From contig WIXG01000082.1 in NCBI GenBank assembly GCA_009869945.1, positions 186,001 to 250,000 on the forward strand: a stretch of DNA of 64,000 nt, in the 5' to 3' direction. A program made the position numbers and the translations under genes. The stretch comes from Mesaphorura yosii. Taxonomy: Eukaryota > Arthropoda > Collembola > Poduromorpha > Tullbergiidae. Position 1 is the stretch's first letter, and each line of letters begins with the position of its first letter. Below the pieces are notes generated by a model, which saw nothing but the letters and a program-made list of their open reading frames with translations, ran no database searches and was not told the origin of the DNA. Below are positions 54,801-64,000 of this stretch, piece after piece.

Positions 54801-57800
54801 TGTCTGGTTGCATTTACCCTGAATGCAAAACTTGTTATTCGCCGCATTCCAAAATTTAACATGTCATTAGGACTGTATTATTGGCGAATTTCTTTAAGAT
54901 TTGAATGGTGTGTTGGTTTCATTCTCGTCATAATAGCATGGATTTTGATTGGTCCGGGATAATTGCAAACATTTCGCATTCCCAGATTTGCGGTTTTTAC
55001 ACTTCTTCCTCCTTGCAGCGTATTTATATTTTAGCGTTTATTGATAAATCAGTCCGCATGTTACCTGATCACGACTTGATCATGGCACGCATGTAATTCA
55101 ATCATGACCGGTCTTTAGGTTCCCCTGACAAGTTATTGATTTCTTCCTTTGAATTTGAGTAGATAAATATACTACGTCACACATTTGCGAAGTTCCTGCT
55201 TGTTTTAGTCAAAATATTTACTACCACAACTCAAGGCAATCAACTTCGAGCGAAATTGTCCATGATCTAGGACACGTTCACACTGGAACTCCGGAAGTGC
55301 GGCGTTTGGTGTATTTCCACTGTTCGCCTGTAAACTGCGTTTTGCAGTTTCATTCAAGAAATAATCTTGCGATTCTTGTGACTCAATCTCAATGCATTAA
55401 GACTGGCCTGTGTGGCTCTCAACTCTTTGTTTCTGTGTTTGTGTACTTCTCAGAAATTCAACAATAGGCCAAGGAGTATAAATAGCTTTGTTGTTTGCTA
55501 AGTAGGCCTTAAGAGTCACCTTGATTTCGCTTTCATTCACTTTCAACTTGACACAAGATGAGGCATTGCGGAGGTGTACTCACGGCGTACAACGTATGTT
55601 TTGCCTGCCGTCCGAATCCTCGCACTCTGCATTTGTCCCACATTCAAGAGGGTTAAGGAATTTATAATTTGCATTTGGTTCCGTGTTGATTTAATCGTTT
55701 TATTTAGGTGTTTAAAATTCCACTCATGTCCGGCTACGATACAGCTGTAGCGTTTTTCTTGCTGTCTGCCAGCACTGTTGCATTATCATCGTCGCTAATC
55801 ATATTTCGTGTTATCATGACTCATGTGTCGTGTGATGTAGAAGTACGAAGTACTTGAACAAGTTGCTTTGATGTGTTGTGTACGCAGATTGCAAATCACA
55901 CAGTCACTTCCTTTATGATTCAGTCAACTAAACTACGCTAACGTGTATCTGTCTGGCACGGTAATTGGAATTCGTCATTCACGTTCAACATTGCAGGTGG
56001 GCGACTGAATGGAATGGATCAAAATAGGCCATGAAAGTTACGGGTTACGGGTTGTGACGCCACGACGTGATAGCGATGATGACTGACCGTGAATAATAGT
56101 CATAATCACAAGCTTTTCATTAGCCACTTGCTATTGCTATTTTTGTAGCAAAGCCCTCGACTTTTCGCAATAAAATTTATTGACCGGTGATGTGAACCCA
56201 CCACATATAGCCACAGCGTACTGGCGTATTGACATTTCATAATCGGTATGACTGCGCCTAAAGCTTCAAAAGCATAGAAATCCGGTATCGGTTTCTCGCG
56301 GTTTTAATTTAGTCTTTTGTGGTCTCATCGCCTGTATGCATGAATACTGCGTGCAATTCTCACTAAAATGTTGATTATGAAAATCCAATTCTGCCTTTCG
56401 TTCTTACGTTCTCGACTTCTTATCTTACAATAATTAGTCAACCAAGGAACCGCAACTATGCATCCACAGCTACAGCTCTAGAAACAGCTGACAATGAAAA
56501 AGCCAATGAAAAGCCAATGCTTCCAATGAAAAGTAGGGCCATTATAAATTGTATCGACTCTTGTGCTAGATTCGATTTTCGGTATAACGAAGCTAGCAAA
56601 ATAGGCACTAATACGGCAATAGGTGCCACGTGAAATTAAGCCAGGATACGGTTCGAGATGATAGAATAATATTGAGGGCATCATGTGTTGTCTACATGCA
56701 AATCGTTCGACGGACCCTTTATACTTTTCCGTCTTTGGTTTATTTAGTTCAATTAAAAATAGTGCCTAGCGGGTCTAGACACAAGTAAACAATCGAGTGA
56801 TTGTGAGTTAGTGCTTTTGTCACAACAGCATCGCCAAGAAGTAAAAAATGTCTATTCCTTCGTATTGCTGCCTTCAGACGCAAAATAATGGCAAGTGAGC
56901 TCATAGCTTGCAAGACCACACCAGTAACTAAATAGACAAATGGCAGTTTATTGTGTAGTTGTGGACAACAGTTACTTAGAAATCTTACGATCAGTTGATA
57001 AGGACGATACTTTTGTGTTGTTCTTGATAGGCAAGGGGAATTTAATTAAAGACAGTGGCAGTCCAAAATTTCGAAACGGGAAATGCGCACTTCGCTGTAA
57101 TTGTAATTGCGAACTTTTCCAGAACATAAACATTGTTAACGAGTGTGCTGATTAGCAGCAAGTAGCAAGTGTTCGCGTCTATCAACATCAACTAACGTCA
57201 ATCAGACTATTTTTACCGAATAAGTGGTGTGGTGGCGAAACCCGTCTCATCAAGAATGGATCAATCCACCGGTAGCTGTTTCAGTAAAGAATACAATTTC
57301 TTGTTTACGTACACTGCGCCAACATCCGCGGCTCATTGTCGGGAGGATTACTATTTCAATAGCCTCAGGTGATTGCAATTTATTTACTCAATAATGTTGC
57401 TTTGACAAGACACACTTGCACACTTGCCGGCAACTGCACCGCATTGGCATTGACTTTGGATTTCGTGATATTTGCTAAATATTTGCTTCTCGTTAAGACC
57501 TTGCTAGCCTTTCCTGCGAAATCGCGAACTTGTCAAGGCTAGTTCATCCCTCTTGACATGAAAGTCACCTTGTGCATATCATTTAGACGATTTTAGGATA
57601 GCAACTGGCGTTTCAGCAATTTAGTAATCTTTATCTCTATCGATTATTGTGTAACATGACTGTGAGAGTAGCGCATTGCTCATGATAATATTGTTGAATG
57701 GCCTACTTGGACTTCCATGACCTGGTACTTGGTAGAAGTGCGGACGTGCCAAGCAATTACACTTTAGTCTGATTGCGAAAGTCACTTGCTACAGATCTGG

Positions 57801-60800
57801 ATTTAGATAACCTCTATTAGTATAGCTTAAATTTATCTCAAACACTCACACTTTCATTCTCATCTTGTAATGGTAATGATACAGCCGAGCCGAAGTTGCC
57901 AAAGTCCAAAAGTTCCGTGTGAGCATTTTGTAATGGTAAATGTCAAAGTAATTGTCATTGCCTTGGGTTCATGCAGAATAGATTCATCTAACAGATCTTA
58001 ATGAGTGATAATGAAAACTCATAGAGGTTATTGTTTAACTGCATCAAACTCGTACACTCAGGAACCCTAAAGACAATCTATGCCCATGTGAAGTTAATTG
58101 CAATTTCGCAATTTGCAAAATGCTTCTGCATAATGCATGGATGGGAACGAGAAGCAGTGAATTCCATTTACGTACAAAGTACATTAATCGTTCATATATA
58201 CACTTGGCATGTTTTGAGGTTGAGGTTACAGAAAGGACGCTGCGCTGCGCTGCGTCGATAAATTCATTACCATTTCTTAAGACAAAGTGTTTGGCAAATG
58301 ATGATAAACATTTTCGACAAATCCAAAAATTTAAGAATGCACTGCTGCGTATGCGCGCCAGGGCGCAGGTTATTGCGAAACTTTAATTTAATTATGATTA
58401 AATGCATGGCGAGATATTGTACCACAAAAAGTGCACTCATGTACTAAACAAGTAATGAACAGAACGCGAGGAATTACTCGGCTGTTAAATATTTCTCGCG
58501 TTATTGCAGCAATTTTAGCAACGTCAGACACGAGGCGCGTTGCATTACTTAGAAATTGCCTTTTTACACTTGCCGTGCGATTTTGTCGGGGCTGTCCTAA
58601 ATGCAATCGCAATGGACCTCACGCAAAGAGCGTATGAGAGCGTTTCACATCTCATGTTAACACCTGCACGAACGAGTTCCATTGGCTTCACACCTGTGCG
58701 TTTATTTAATTATAAAAAAAATCGCATATTAAGCACTTAGAATCATCCAAAAGATACTGCCGCGCAATGTTATAAATGTCGTTTGTATGTGTCACTTGTC
58801 GCATCTCGTGCCGTAAGTATTTAGTTCATAAAACAAACACATACTGCACACCTCAAGGTAATTCCTCATTTCATGTTTCTTTCATTCAGGCTTCTTTGCA
58901 TGCTCAATGGAACTTGCTGGAACACCGGTACTTAATGTTTAACTCATAGCTGGAAATTACTTACTTAGGGCTGGAATTATTACTGAGATACAGCATTGTT
59001 ATTCTGCGTAATGGGAATTTCATGCCTCAGTTAATTAAAATTACCTGACCAGTTGAGTAACTATAATTTGCAGGGAATGATAAGCATTAACCACGATTGC
59101 AAAAAAATTTGACGTGTTGTGGCACGCTTCATTTTTCCTTAAATTAAGAAATGCGGCACGTTGAAGGATTTTTAGCACAAATTCACAGGCGCGATGCAAC
59201 AGAGAACATAGTAAACAAAACAATGTTTCTGTTGCTTAAAGTCCAAAGGTAAATAGATTGATTCTGTACTACAGCACACAATGCACAATGCATTTAAGGA
59301 ATGGGCATTTACTATGCCGAGTTGTATTAATTCGAAGAAGGGTATCTCGAATTATTGTACAAGAATTACCCCTTTCTGTCACACATCTTCATCATTGCGT
59401 CGATACCATGCACAGGCTGAGAGACTGAGACAGTCTCAGTTTAGTCAGCTTGGCTAAAGGAACCTGCTTCACTCACTCCACTTGTTCCTCATTGTCACAA
59501 TACATTGTAAAATCCTTGATTATTACTGTTATTTGCCTTTCACTTACACACACTGCTTGCTAAGTCAGCAGGTCCGCGTCTGCAAACACGGCAAGTCGCG
59601 AGTGTCATCAATTAGAATCACAAATACAAAAAATTCTTCAAATTCGTCATCAAACTATTGTGACAGCCAAGGTTAATACCACCATTGTGAAGTGCGTGCG
59701 ATTCACGCTCAGGAGGCTCAAGTGCCCAGCGTCCAGAAGTACCAAGATTAGGAAAATGTGAATGGACAGCATTCCCGCACGAGAAACTTCTTTTTGCAAA
59801 CTTAAATTTGCAAATTAACGTCTTGATATTGCAATACCTGAACCACGTTACGCGATACCGCATTTATACGAGCTAACGTTCCGAAAAGGATTTCGTGCAA
59901 AAAATATTCTCATCAAATTGGTGTAAACAGTATTTCCTTCTCACCGTCATCATTATTGCCTCCCAACGGACATGCTTAATGAGAAGGAGAGCAATCGCAG
60001 TGGCAAAATACTAACGCGTCTTGCATTGACTTGATATATAAAGATAAACTCCGTCTCGTGCAAATCAGATCATTGTTTGCATTCGAGCAGTGAACACAAC
60101 GGCAGCAGTCGCCCACCTGATTGTTTTAAATTGTGCCTGAGATTCGAGATTTGACAAAGTCACACTTTCCCCGGACGCATTGAGTTAAAACCAAAGAATT
60201 TCAGCAGGGTTTGATCGAATGATTCAATTTACCCTCAAAAGCAGTTCAGTTGTGAATTCCGCAATTTAACTTAAATTTAATAAAAAGTATCACACAAGTG
60301 CCTTCTGCTGCACGGCAAATGAGATACATTATTAGCATTATTAGGTCTTACATAAAGCAACGAGTGCAACACTTGCGGTTTGAACTTTAAAGTCTCATTA
60401 AGTATTGCATGCATGTCACCGTCTGCAGCGTTTCACAACAATCCTGCAAAACAATAGACTCTAATCTGTGCACTCACTCAATTGTAGCAGGCAAGATTGT
60501 ATGAAGAAGGTAGAAAAAAGTTGTATGACCAGACCAGACATTCTACTTTCTAAAAAGGTTCAAGTCGGTTAAAATACTACGTAGTGTGTTGAGCTTTTGC
60601 AATATCATCGTTATAAAGTAGACGTACGTTCTAAAAAGAGGCAACATTCTCAATATTGTATTTGTTGTGAAAATTAATTCGTGGTGCTCCTGTGTTGCGC
60701 GATTGTTTACATTCAGCGTACGCGTACGACTTCAGACTGTTTAGCTGTGATTCTGTGTAAGTCTCACTTCGAACGAGGTTTTCACCGCTTGAAACCGTTC

Positions 60801-62627
60801 TCTCGGCCCTCATCCTCCATAACACTGCGGTAAAGCCATGGATTACACGTGGATGTCATCAAAGGCTGTTTTATGGTACGTGCCCACAATGTAACACATT
60901 TTATCTCGATTGCAAATTGAAGCGTTTAGCGTTGCATCATTTTGGATAGCAGTAATTATGATCATGCACAGTTCAAGAGTCAATAAGTTAAAGTCTGTCT
61001 CAACAGGCACGCTTGTCCGGCGTGCCCCACGTGTTGACTCGTTCGGTGTTAATGTACAGAGTTTGAGAAAAGGTTGGAGATGTCAATATTTATGAAATTG
61101 GTCTTCGATCTTTACTCTTCGTGCTGACGCATCGTGAATGTCCGTAGACTTTGAAGTAGTAGTGAGATTAAAGGGGACAGCGGGTTCAACTCTTCCTGTC
61201 CGCTGCTATCCGCGTGAATTCTTAAACAAATCAGCACCAGCAGTCCAGCCAGTCCAGTCCGTCAGTTTTCTCGAATCGCTCTTAATCGCAGTGAACTTGA
61301 CACTTTAGAGTTCCAATAGTTGTGGCTGACCTCAAAGCGAGCAGCGAACGTGCCCAAACTTTAGGTTATGCTGAGTCTGAACTTGATATGACTTTGCATT
61401 TTGTGCATCCATTCAATTCGTGCGTGCAGCCACTGACTAGTAGCGCGGCCACTTCTCCGTTGCTTGCTCATTTGAAGTCATTCGCTAGCTGGTGTCGTAC
61501 CATACCACCACCATCATCACACCACACACTCAGCCTCAGCAGCAACGTCATATTCATAGTTTAAAATAGATAATTTAGCTTTAAAACATGTGCACTAAGC
61601 ATGATTTCATTCCGTAGGACGTGATGCTCAGTTGGCAACACTCGCCTCGCATAAAACCATACTGACAAACTCGTTTCAATTTCAGTTGCGATGAAGCTAT
61701 CGCAGGTTCTACTTCACGTTGACATATCCGCTTCCTCCGTCGCCTTCGTGTCTCACGACGCTCATTAATTGCACAGCATTGTAAAGTGGTTAATTCAACA
61801 TTTTGTAACTTTGTATACTGTTTAGTGTGCTCAGTGCTGTTAAGTAATTTATTCTCAATTGTTGCGGTTGGCATCCTCCGTCTTGTAATTATTTTGACCT
61901 GCCGGGTTGTAAAGTTTCCTGTGTGAAGTGAATTCCTATTTTCTCATACCTTATTCGCAATGGATCGTGAACCAGCTAAATACTGCTACACAAGTGCCCT
62001 TCTTCACTTTGACGAGAGGTTAGTTGGTGGCCATGGGCCGAATAAGGGCTCATACCTGAGCAGGCCTCCTGTTGTCGGCGTAGGAGTCGCGAAGTTCAAA
62101 TGAATGAATCAAATCTTGCCGTCCTTTTCGGAACAATTCACAGTTCTTCTTGCGAGATATAAGTTCGCAAAGAACCAGGGAATTGGCCTGGAAGTTTCTG
62201 AAGCCTCCAGCCTGGGAATCTGGACATTGTAAACAAAACAATAAATTAGTTTTCCACCTCATGTCCATATTCAACAATGTGCTAAAGCGAAGGGTTTGGA
62301 ACATTGTGTCAAATTCCCACGAGTTAGAATATGGCAATTATAAAATGAAAGCTTCGCAACTTTTTTGTTGCTCTTTGAACTTGGGACATTATATGTGAAA
62401 TTTCCGTTTACACCTGCCATTTACTAATTACTTGCATTATTTTCATTTCAGCACTTCAAATCGTTCCTCTACTGGCACGAGCTCATGCGGATCTCGACGC
62501 AAGGCGTCTCGCTGGGATCAGCCAGAGAACAATCACTCCAGTGGAAGCTTGCTGTCAACGATGCAAAGATTTGTTCAGACAGTTGACGACATGAACGAAA
62601 ATATTTTAGTTCCATGTCGACTAATGG
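51668..62627 (+). CDS. MID1IP1: MID1IP1/Spot14-like gene with alternative first exons (partial)
   Basis: The shared exon at 62452-62627 encodes SLLSTMQRFVQTVDDMNENI and LVPCRLM. Vertebrate MID1IP1 has a matching [20 protein letters not shown] near its start, so the family call rests on this helix and VP..L motif. In vertebrates these small proteins modulate lipogenesis through acetyl-CoA carboxylase, and MID1IP1 also binds the MID1 microtubule protein. Four candidate first exons lie upstream: 51668-51864, 57256-57368, 60838-60875 and 61960-62018. Each begins with a purine-NN-ATGG start and ends in a phase-2 donor, which fits the phase-2 acceptor of the shared exon. The remaining exons are beyond 64,000. 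Alternative promoter use is inferred from splice phase only. Confidence 0.7.
51865..57255. other. Intron-like stretch, nothing further recognised
   Basis: It lies between first exons A and B. The open frames have no motif and no consistent splice partners. Confidence 0.4.
57256..57368 (+). CDS. MID1IP1: MID1IP1-like alternative first exon B
   Basis: ATGG start with A at -3; 37 residues beginning MDQSTGSCFSKEYNFLF and ending YYFNSL. The donor is AG|GTGATT, phase 2. Splicing to the shared exon creates a Ser codon. Confidence 0.45.
57369..60837. other. Intron-like stretch between first exons B and D
   Basis: No domain was recognised. A short ATG frame at 59224 (MFLLLKVQ) also ends in a phase-2 AG|GTAAAT donor and could be one more first exon, but the evidence is thin. 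Confidence 0.35.
60838..60875 (+). CDS. MID1IP1: MID1IP1-like alternative first exon D
   Basis: ATGG start with G at -3; 12 residues MDYTWMSSKAVL and a split codon, donor TG|GTACGT, phase 2. It is very short, so the support is mainly phase and start context. Confidence 0.4.
60876..61959. other. Stretch upstream of first exon C
   Basis: Probably promoter and 5' UTR of exon C. A hairpin CAGCGG/CCGCTG lies near 61180-61207. No coding exon recognised. Confidence 0.4.
61960..62018 (+). CDS. MID1IP1: MID1IP1-like alternative first exon C (closest)
   Basis: ATGG start with G at -3; 19 residues MDREPAKYCYTSALLHFDE and a donor AG|GTTAGT, phase 2. It is 433 bp from the shared exon and the simplest first exon. 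Confidence 0.55.
62452..62627 (+). CDS. MID1IP1: MID1IP1-like shared exon
   Basis: Acceptor TTTCATTTCAG and donor ATGG|GTGAGT. It encodes a Ser/Thr-rich stretch (TSNRSSTGTSSCGSRRKASR), WDQPENNHSSGS and the conserved helix MQRFVQTVDDMNENILVPCR. Enters in phase 2, leaves in phase 1. Confidence 0.78.
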
Positions 62628-63036
62628 GTGAGTGGTGTGTAATCGTGAGTCTTAATTTTTAGAAAGTATCTAGAATCATTTTATTAAACCTTGTTCAACT
62701 TATTTGAGATAACTTTACGAACAGCATATATTACCATTTCTAACAGTACACTAGGCGTTTTGGCGGAGATTAGTGGTATGACATTTTCTTTTTGAATGTT
62801 AAATTTTCCGTAGAATTCTTGACCGACTCCATGATTGTAGGGGCAGTTTTCTGTAACAGACAGGAGTGGATGATTTGACCTGACCAATTTCTGTGCAAAA
62901 GTTAACGCTTTGGATGTCAAATTTTTAGCTACAGCATTTCCCATACTTTTGCTACAAAACTTCCATGGAATTGACGTAGATTAATCTTCTGAAGTACGAC
63001 GATAATCGGCTACAATCTGAAATTAGTGGTCCATTA
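62628..63036. other. Start of MID1IP1-like downstream intron
   Basis: AT-rich. It contains an 86-codon minus-strand frame (62684-62944) without a recognised motif, which might be a continuation of the antisense element below. Confidence 0.35.
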
Positions 63037-63570
63037 TTATTTATCAGGCATCAGATCATCATAATAATGAAGTAAAAGCAAACATACCGTCCCAAAGGCT
63101 TCTCCCAATTCCATTTCTTCTACTGTATTGTACTTACGACGGAACACTTCGAACGCGGCATTATCACTTGTCTCGCATAAATCAACAATAACGCTAGAAT
63201 TTCTTGATTTCGATGAATGGTGTTCAGCAATGTCGTGTGGTACTTCAGAATCATAGCCTATGTGTTTACCGACATAAACAAGAACTTCTTTCTTGGGGTT
63301 ATCCGACATACCACAAATGTAATCAATCACGTTATCGAAGTCGTTCGATTTCTTATCAACAATTAAAACGAAATAAGTCCAATAAGTGCATTCGCGTGTG
63401 TGCGCCAGTGATTGTCTGAGGGCCTCTGTTCTGCACAGCTCGTTTGAGGTGGTATTGTTTTGTGATTCCGGATTCTTATTTTGGGAGTCGGTCATTGGTT
63501 TGCGGGCGATTTGTTCTTGAAAGCTGAAGAAACTTCCTGCATACTTTTCAGCATTTCTGGAATGAAACAA
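63037..63570 (-). CDS. ORF with GIY-YIG-like stretch (tentative)
   Basis: 177 codons on the minus strand, antisense to the MID1IP1-like intron. It has Gln/Asn/Ser-rich N-terminal residues, then YWTYFVLIVDKKSNDF, VLVYVGKHIGYDSEVP, an AEHH pair and an NAAFEVFRRKY helix. A YxGK followed by a histidine and a later Glu in a helix is the layout of GIY-YIG nucleases such as the ANKLE1-type, but the first motif (GIY) is not clear. It overlaps the zinc-finger ORF in another frame by 79 bases, with no acceptable intron between (the only GT-AG pairs are 25 bp or less). It may be the frameshifted 3' part of that gene or a mobile-element remnant. Confidence 0.35.
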   Translation of the reverse strand: MFHSRNAEKYAGSFFSFQEQIARKPMTDSQNKNPESQNNTTSNELCRTEALRQSLAHTRECTYWTYFVLIVDKKSNDFDNVIDYICGMSDNPKKEVLVYVGKHIGYDSEVPHDIAEHHSSKSRNSSVIVDLCETSDNAAFEVFRRKYNTVEEMELGEAFGTVCLLLLHYYDDLMPDK

Positions 63571-63935
63571 TCGTGATTTACTTGAATATTCAAGTTGCCT
63601 TGAGTATTTTTTACTTTCCTCTTGTGAGTGGACTCATGTCTCTGCAGAAGTCGAGTAGTGTGATATGCCGCATCGCATCCCAGGAAAGTACATTTGTGAG
63701 CAAGTTTTAACCCAGAATTTCGCCCTTCTTGTTCAGTAATTGCTGTCCTTTTGTCATTATCTCTTGAATGCTGAAGGTAAACTTCGGTTTTACGTTTTCT
63801 GGATTCCATTTTAATCGCACGGTGAGCATCGGTTAACTCGGGATAACAGGAACGACAATGACAAAATCTTGCCATGACCCTTCTCGTCAATGATAATGAT
63901 ATTACATTTCTTACATGAGAAACTTTTTCTTCCAT
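63492..63935 (-). CDS. ORF with one C2H2 zinc finger (tentative)
   Basis: 147 codons on minus. It has a Cys cluster FCHCRSCYPEL, a basic region (KMESRKRKTEV) and one C2H2 finger (HKCTFLGCDAAY...LLQRHESTHKRK: C-x4-C-x12-H-x3-H). Single fingers of this form occur in host genes and in DNA-binding proteins of transposable elements. The ORF continues close to the right edge, where an upstream exon is possible. The position inside the intron of a gene on the other strand, together with the overlapping second ORF, favours an inserted or decayed element. Confidence 0.4.
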   Translation of the reverse strand: MEEKVSHVRNVISLSLTRRVMARFCHCRSCYPELTDAHRAIKMESRKRKTEVYLQHSRDNDKRTAITEQEGRNSGLKLAHKCTFLGCDAAYHTTRLLQRHESTHKRKVKNTQGNLNIQVNHDCFIPEMLKSMQEVSSAFKNKSPANQ

Positions 63936-64000
63936 GGTTCACGTAATGAGTCCTGACCTTTGGAGTCTTGTAACCCTGTAGCAAAGCAATTACTCATGTC

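Noticed and set aside
61180..61207. Possible tRNA-like GGTTCAAC box
   Set aside because: Only a single hairpin surrounds it. No acceptor, D or anticodon arms could be formed.
63540..63590. Mini-intron of 25 bases joining the zinc-finger and GIY-like ORFs
   Set aside because: The GT and AG are canonical, but 25 bases is too short for an animal intron and the phase does not fit.
1..64000. CRISPR arrays, prokaryotic operons, rRNA
   Set aside because: No regularly spaced repeats, no ribosome-binding sites ahead of adjacent ORFs, and the genes are all intron-split.

Overview
This window is nuclear DNA of an intron-rich invertebrate, most likely an arthropod. The genes are split by GT-AG introns of 60 bp to several kb, base composition is AT-rich, and the families (P450, neuroligin, DEG/ENaC 'pickpocket'-type channel, METTL7 methyltransferase, MID1IP1/Spot14) fit an arthropod. 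A SelL-type selenoprotein, a family known mostly from aquatic animals, hints at an aquatic host such as a crustacean. I see no operons, prokaryotic signals, CRISPR arrays, rRNA or convincing tRNA.

Left part (1-23.2 kb). The first 192 bases hold the 5' end of a cytochrome P450 on the minus strand. From 23,191 down to 2,448 a neuroligin gene runs on the minus strand. I resolved 11 coding exons whose phases all agree, giving 1,215 codons: signal peptide, esterase-like domain with Lys at the nucleophile position, one membrane segment, a long low-complexity tail and a C-terminal PDZ ligand. Large introns account for most of the span.

Middle (23.2-40.5 kb). No gene was recognised in about 17 kb. 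It may hold distal promoters or 5' non-coding exons of neuroligin.

Compact cluster (40.5-48.7 kb). A METTL7/TMT1-like thiol methyltransferase (minus, 5 exons) lies head-to-head with a selenoprotein L gene (plus, 3 exons). The SelL redox motif is encoded TGA-CCC-GCG-TGA (Sec-x-x-Sec), and its 3' UTR has a well-formed type II SECIS. Next come a DEG/ENaC sodium channel (plus, 11 exons) and, convergent to it, a 5-exon gene of unknown function (minus, 274 aa).

Right part (48.7-64 kb). Four short candidate first exons, each with a strong Kozak ATG and a phase-2 donor, are spread over about 10 kb (51.7, 57.3, 60.8 and 62.0 kb). All can join one phase-compatible exon at 62,452-62,627 that encodes a MID1IP1/Spot14-family motif. 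The rest of that gene lies beyond the window. Antisense in its next intron are two overlapping ORFs, one with a C2H2 zinc finger and one with a GIY-YIG-like stretch, possibly a decayed mobile or host gene.

The most notable system is the Sec-x-x-Sec selenoprotein with its SECIS beside a divergent thiol methyltransferase. The second is the alternative-first-exon array of the MID1IP1-like gene. All exon boundaries were worked out by eye from splice sites and reading frame and are not transcript-verified.
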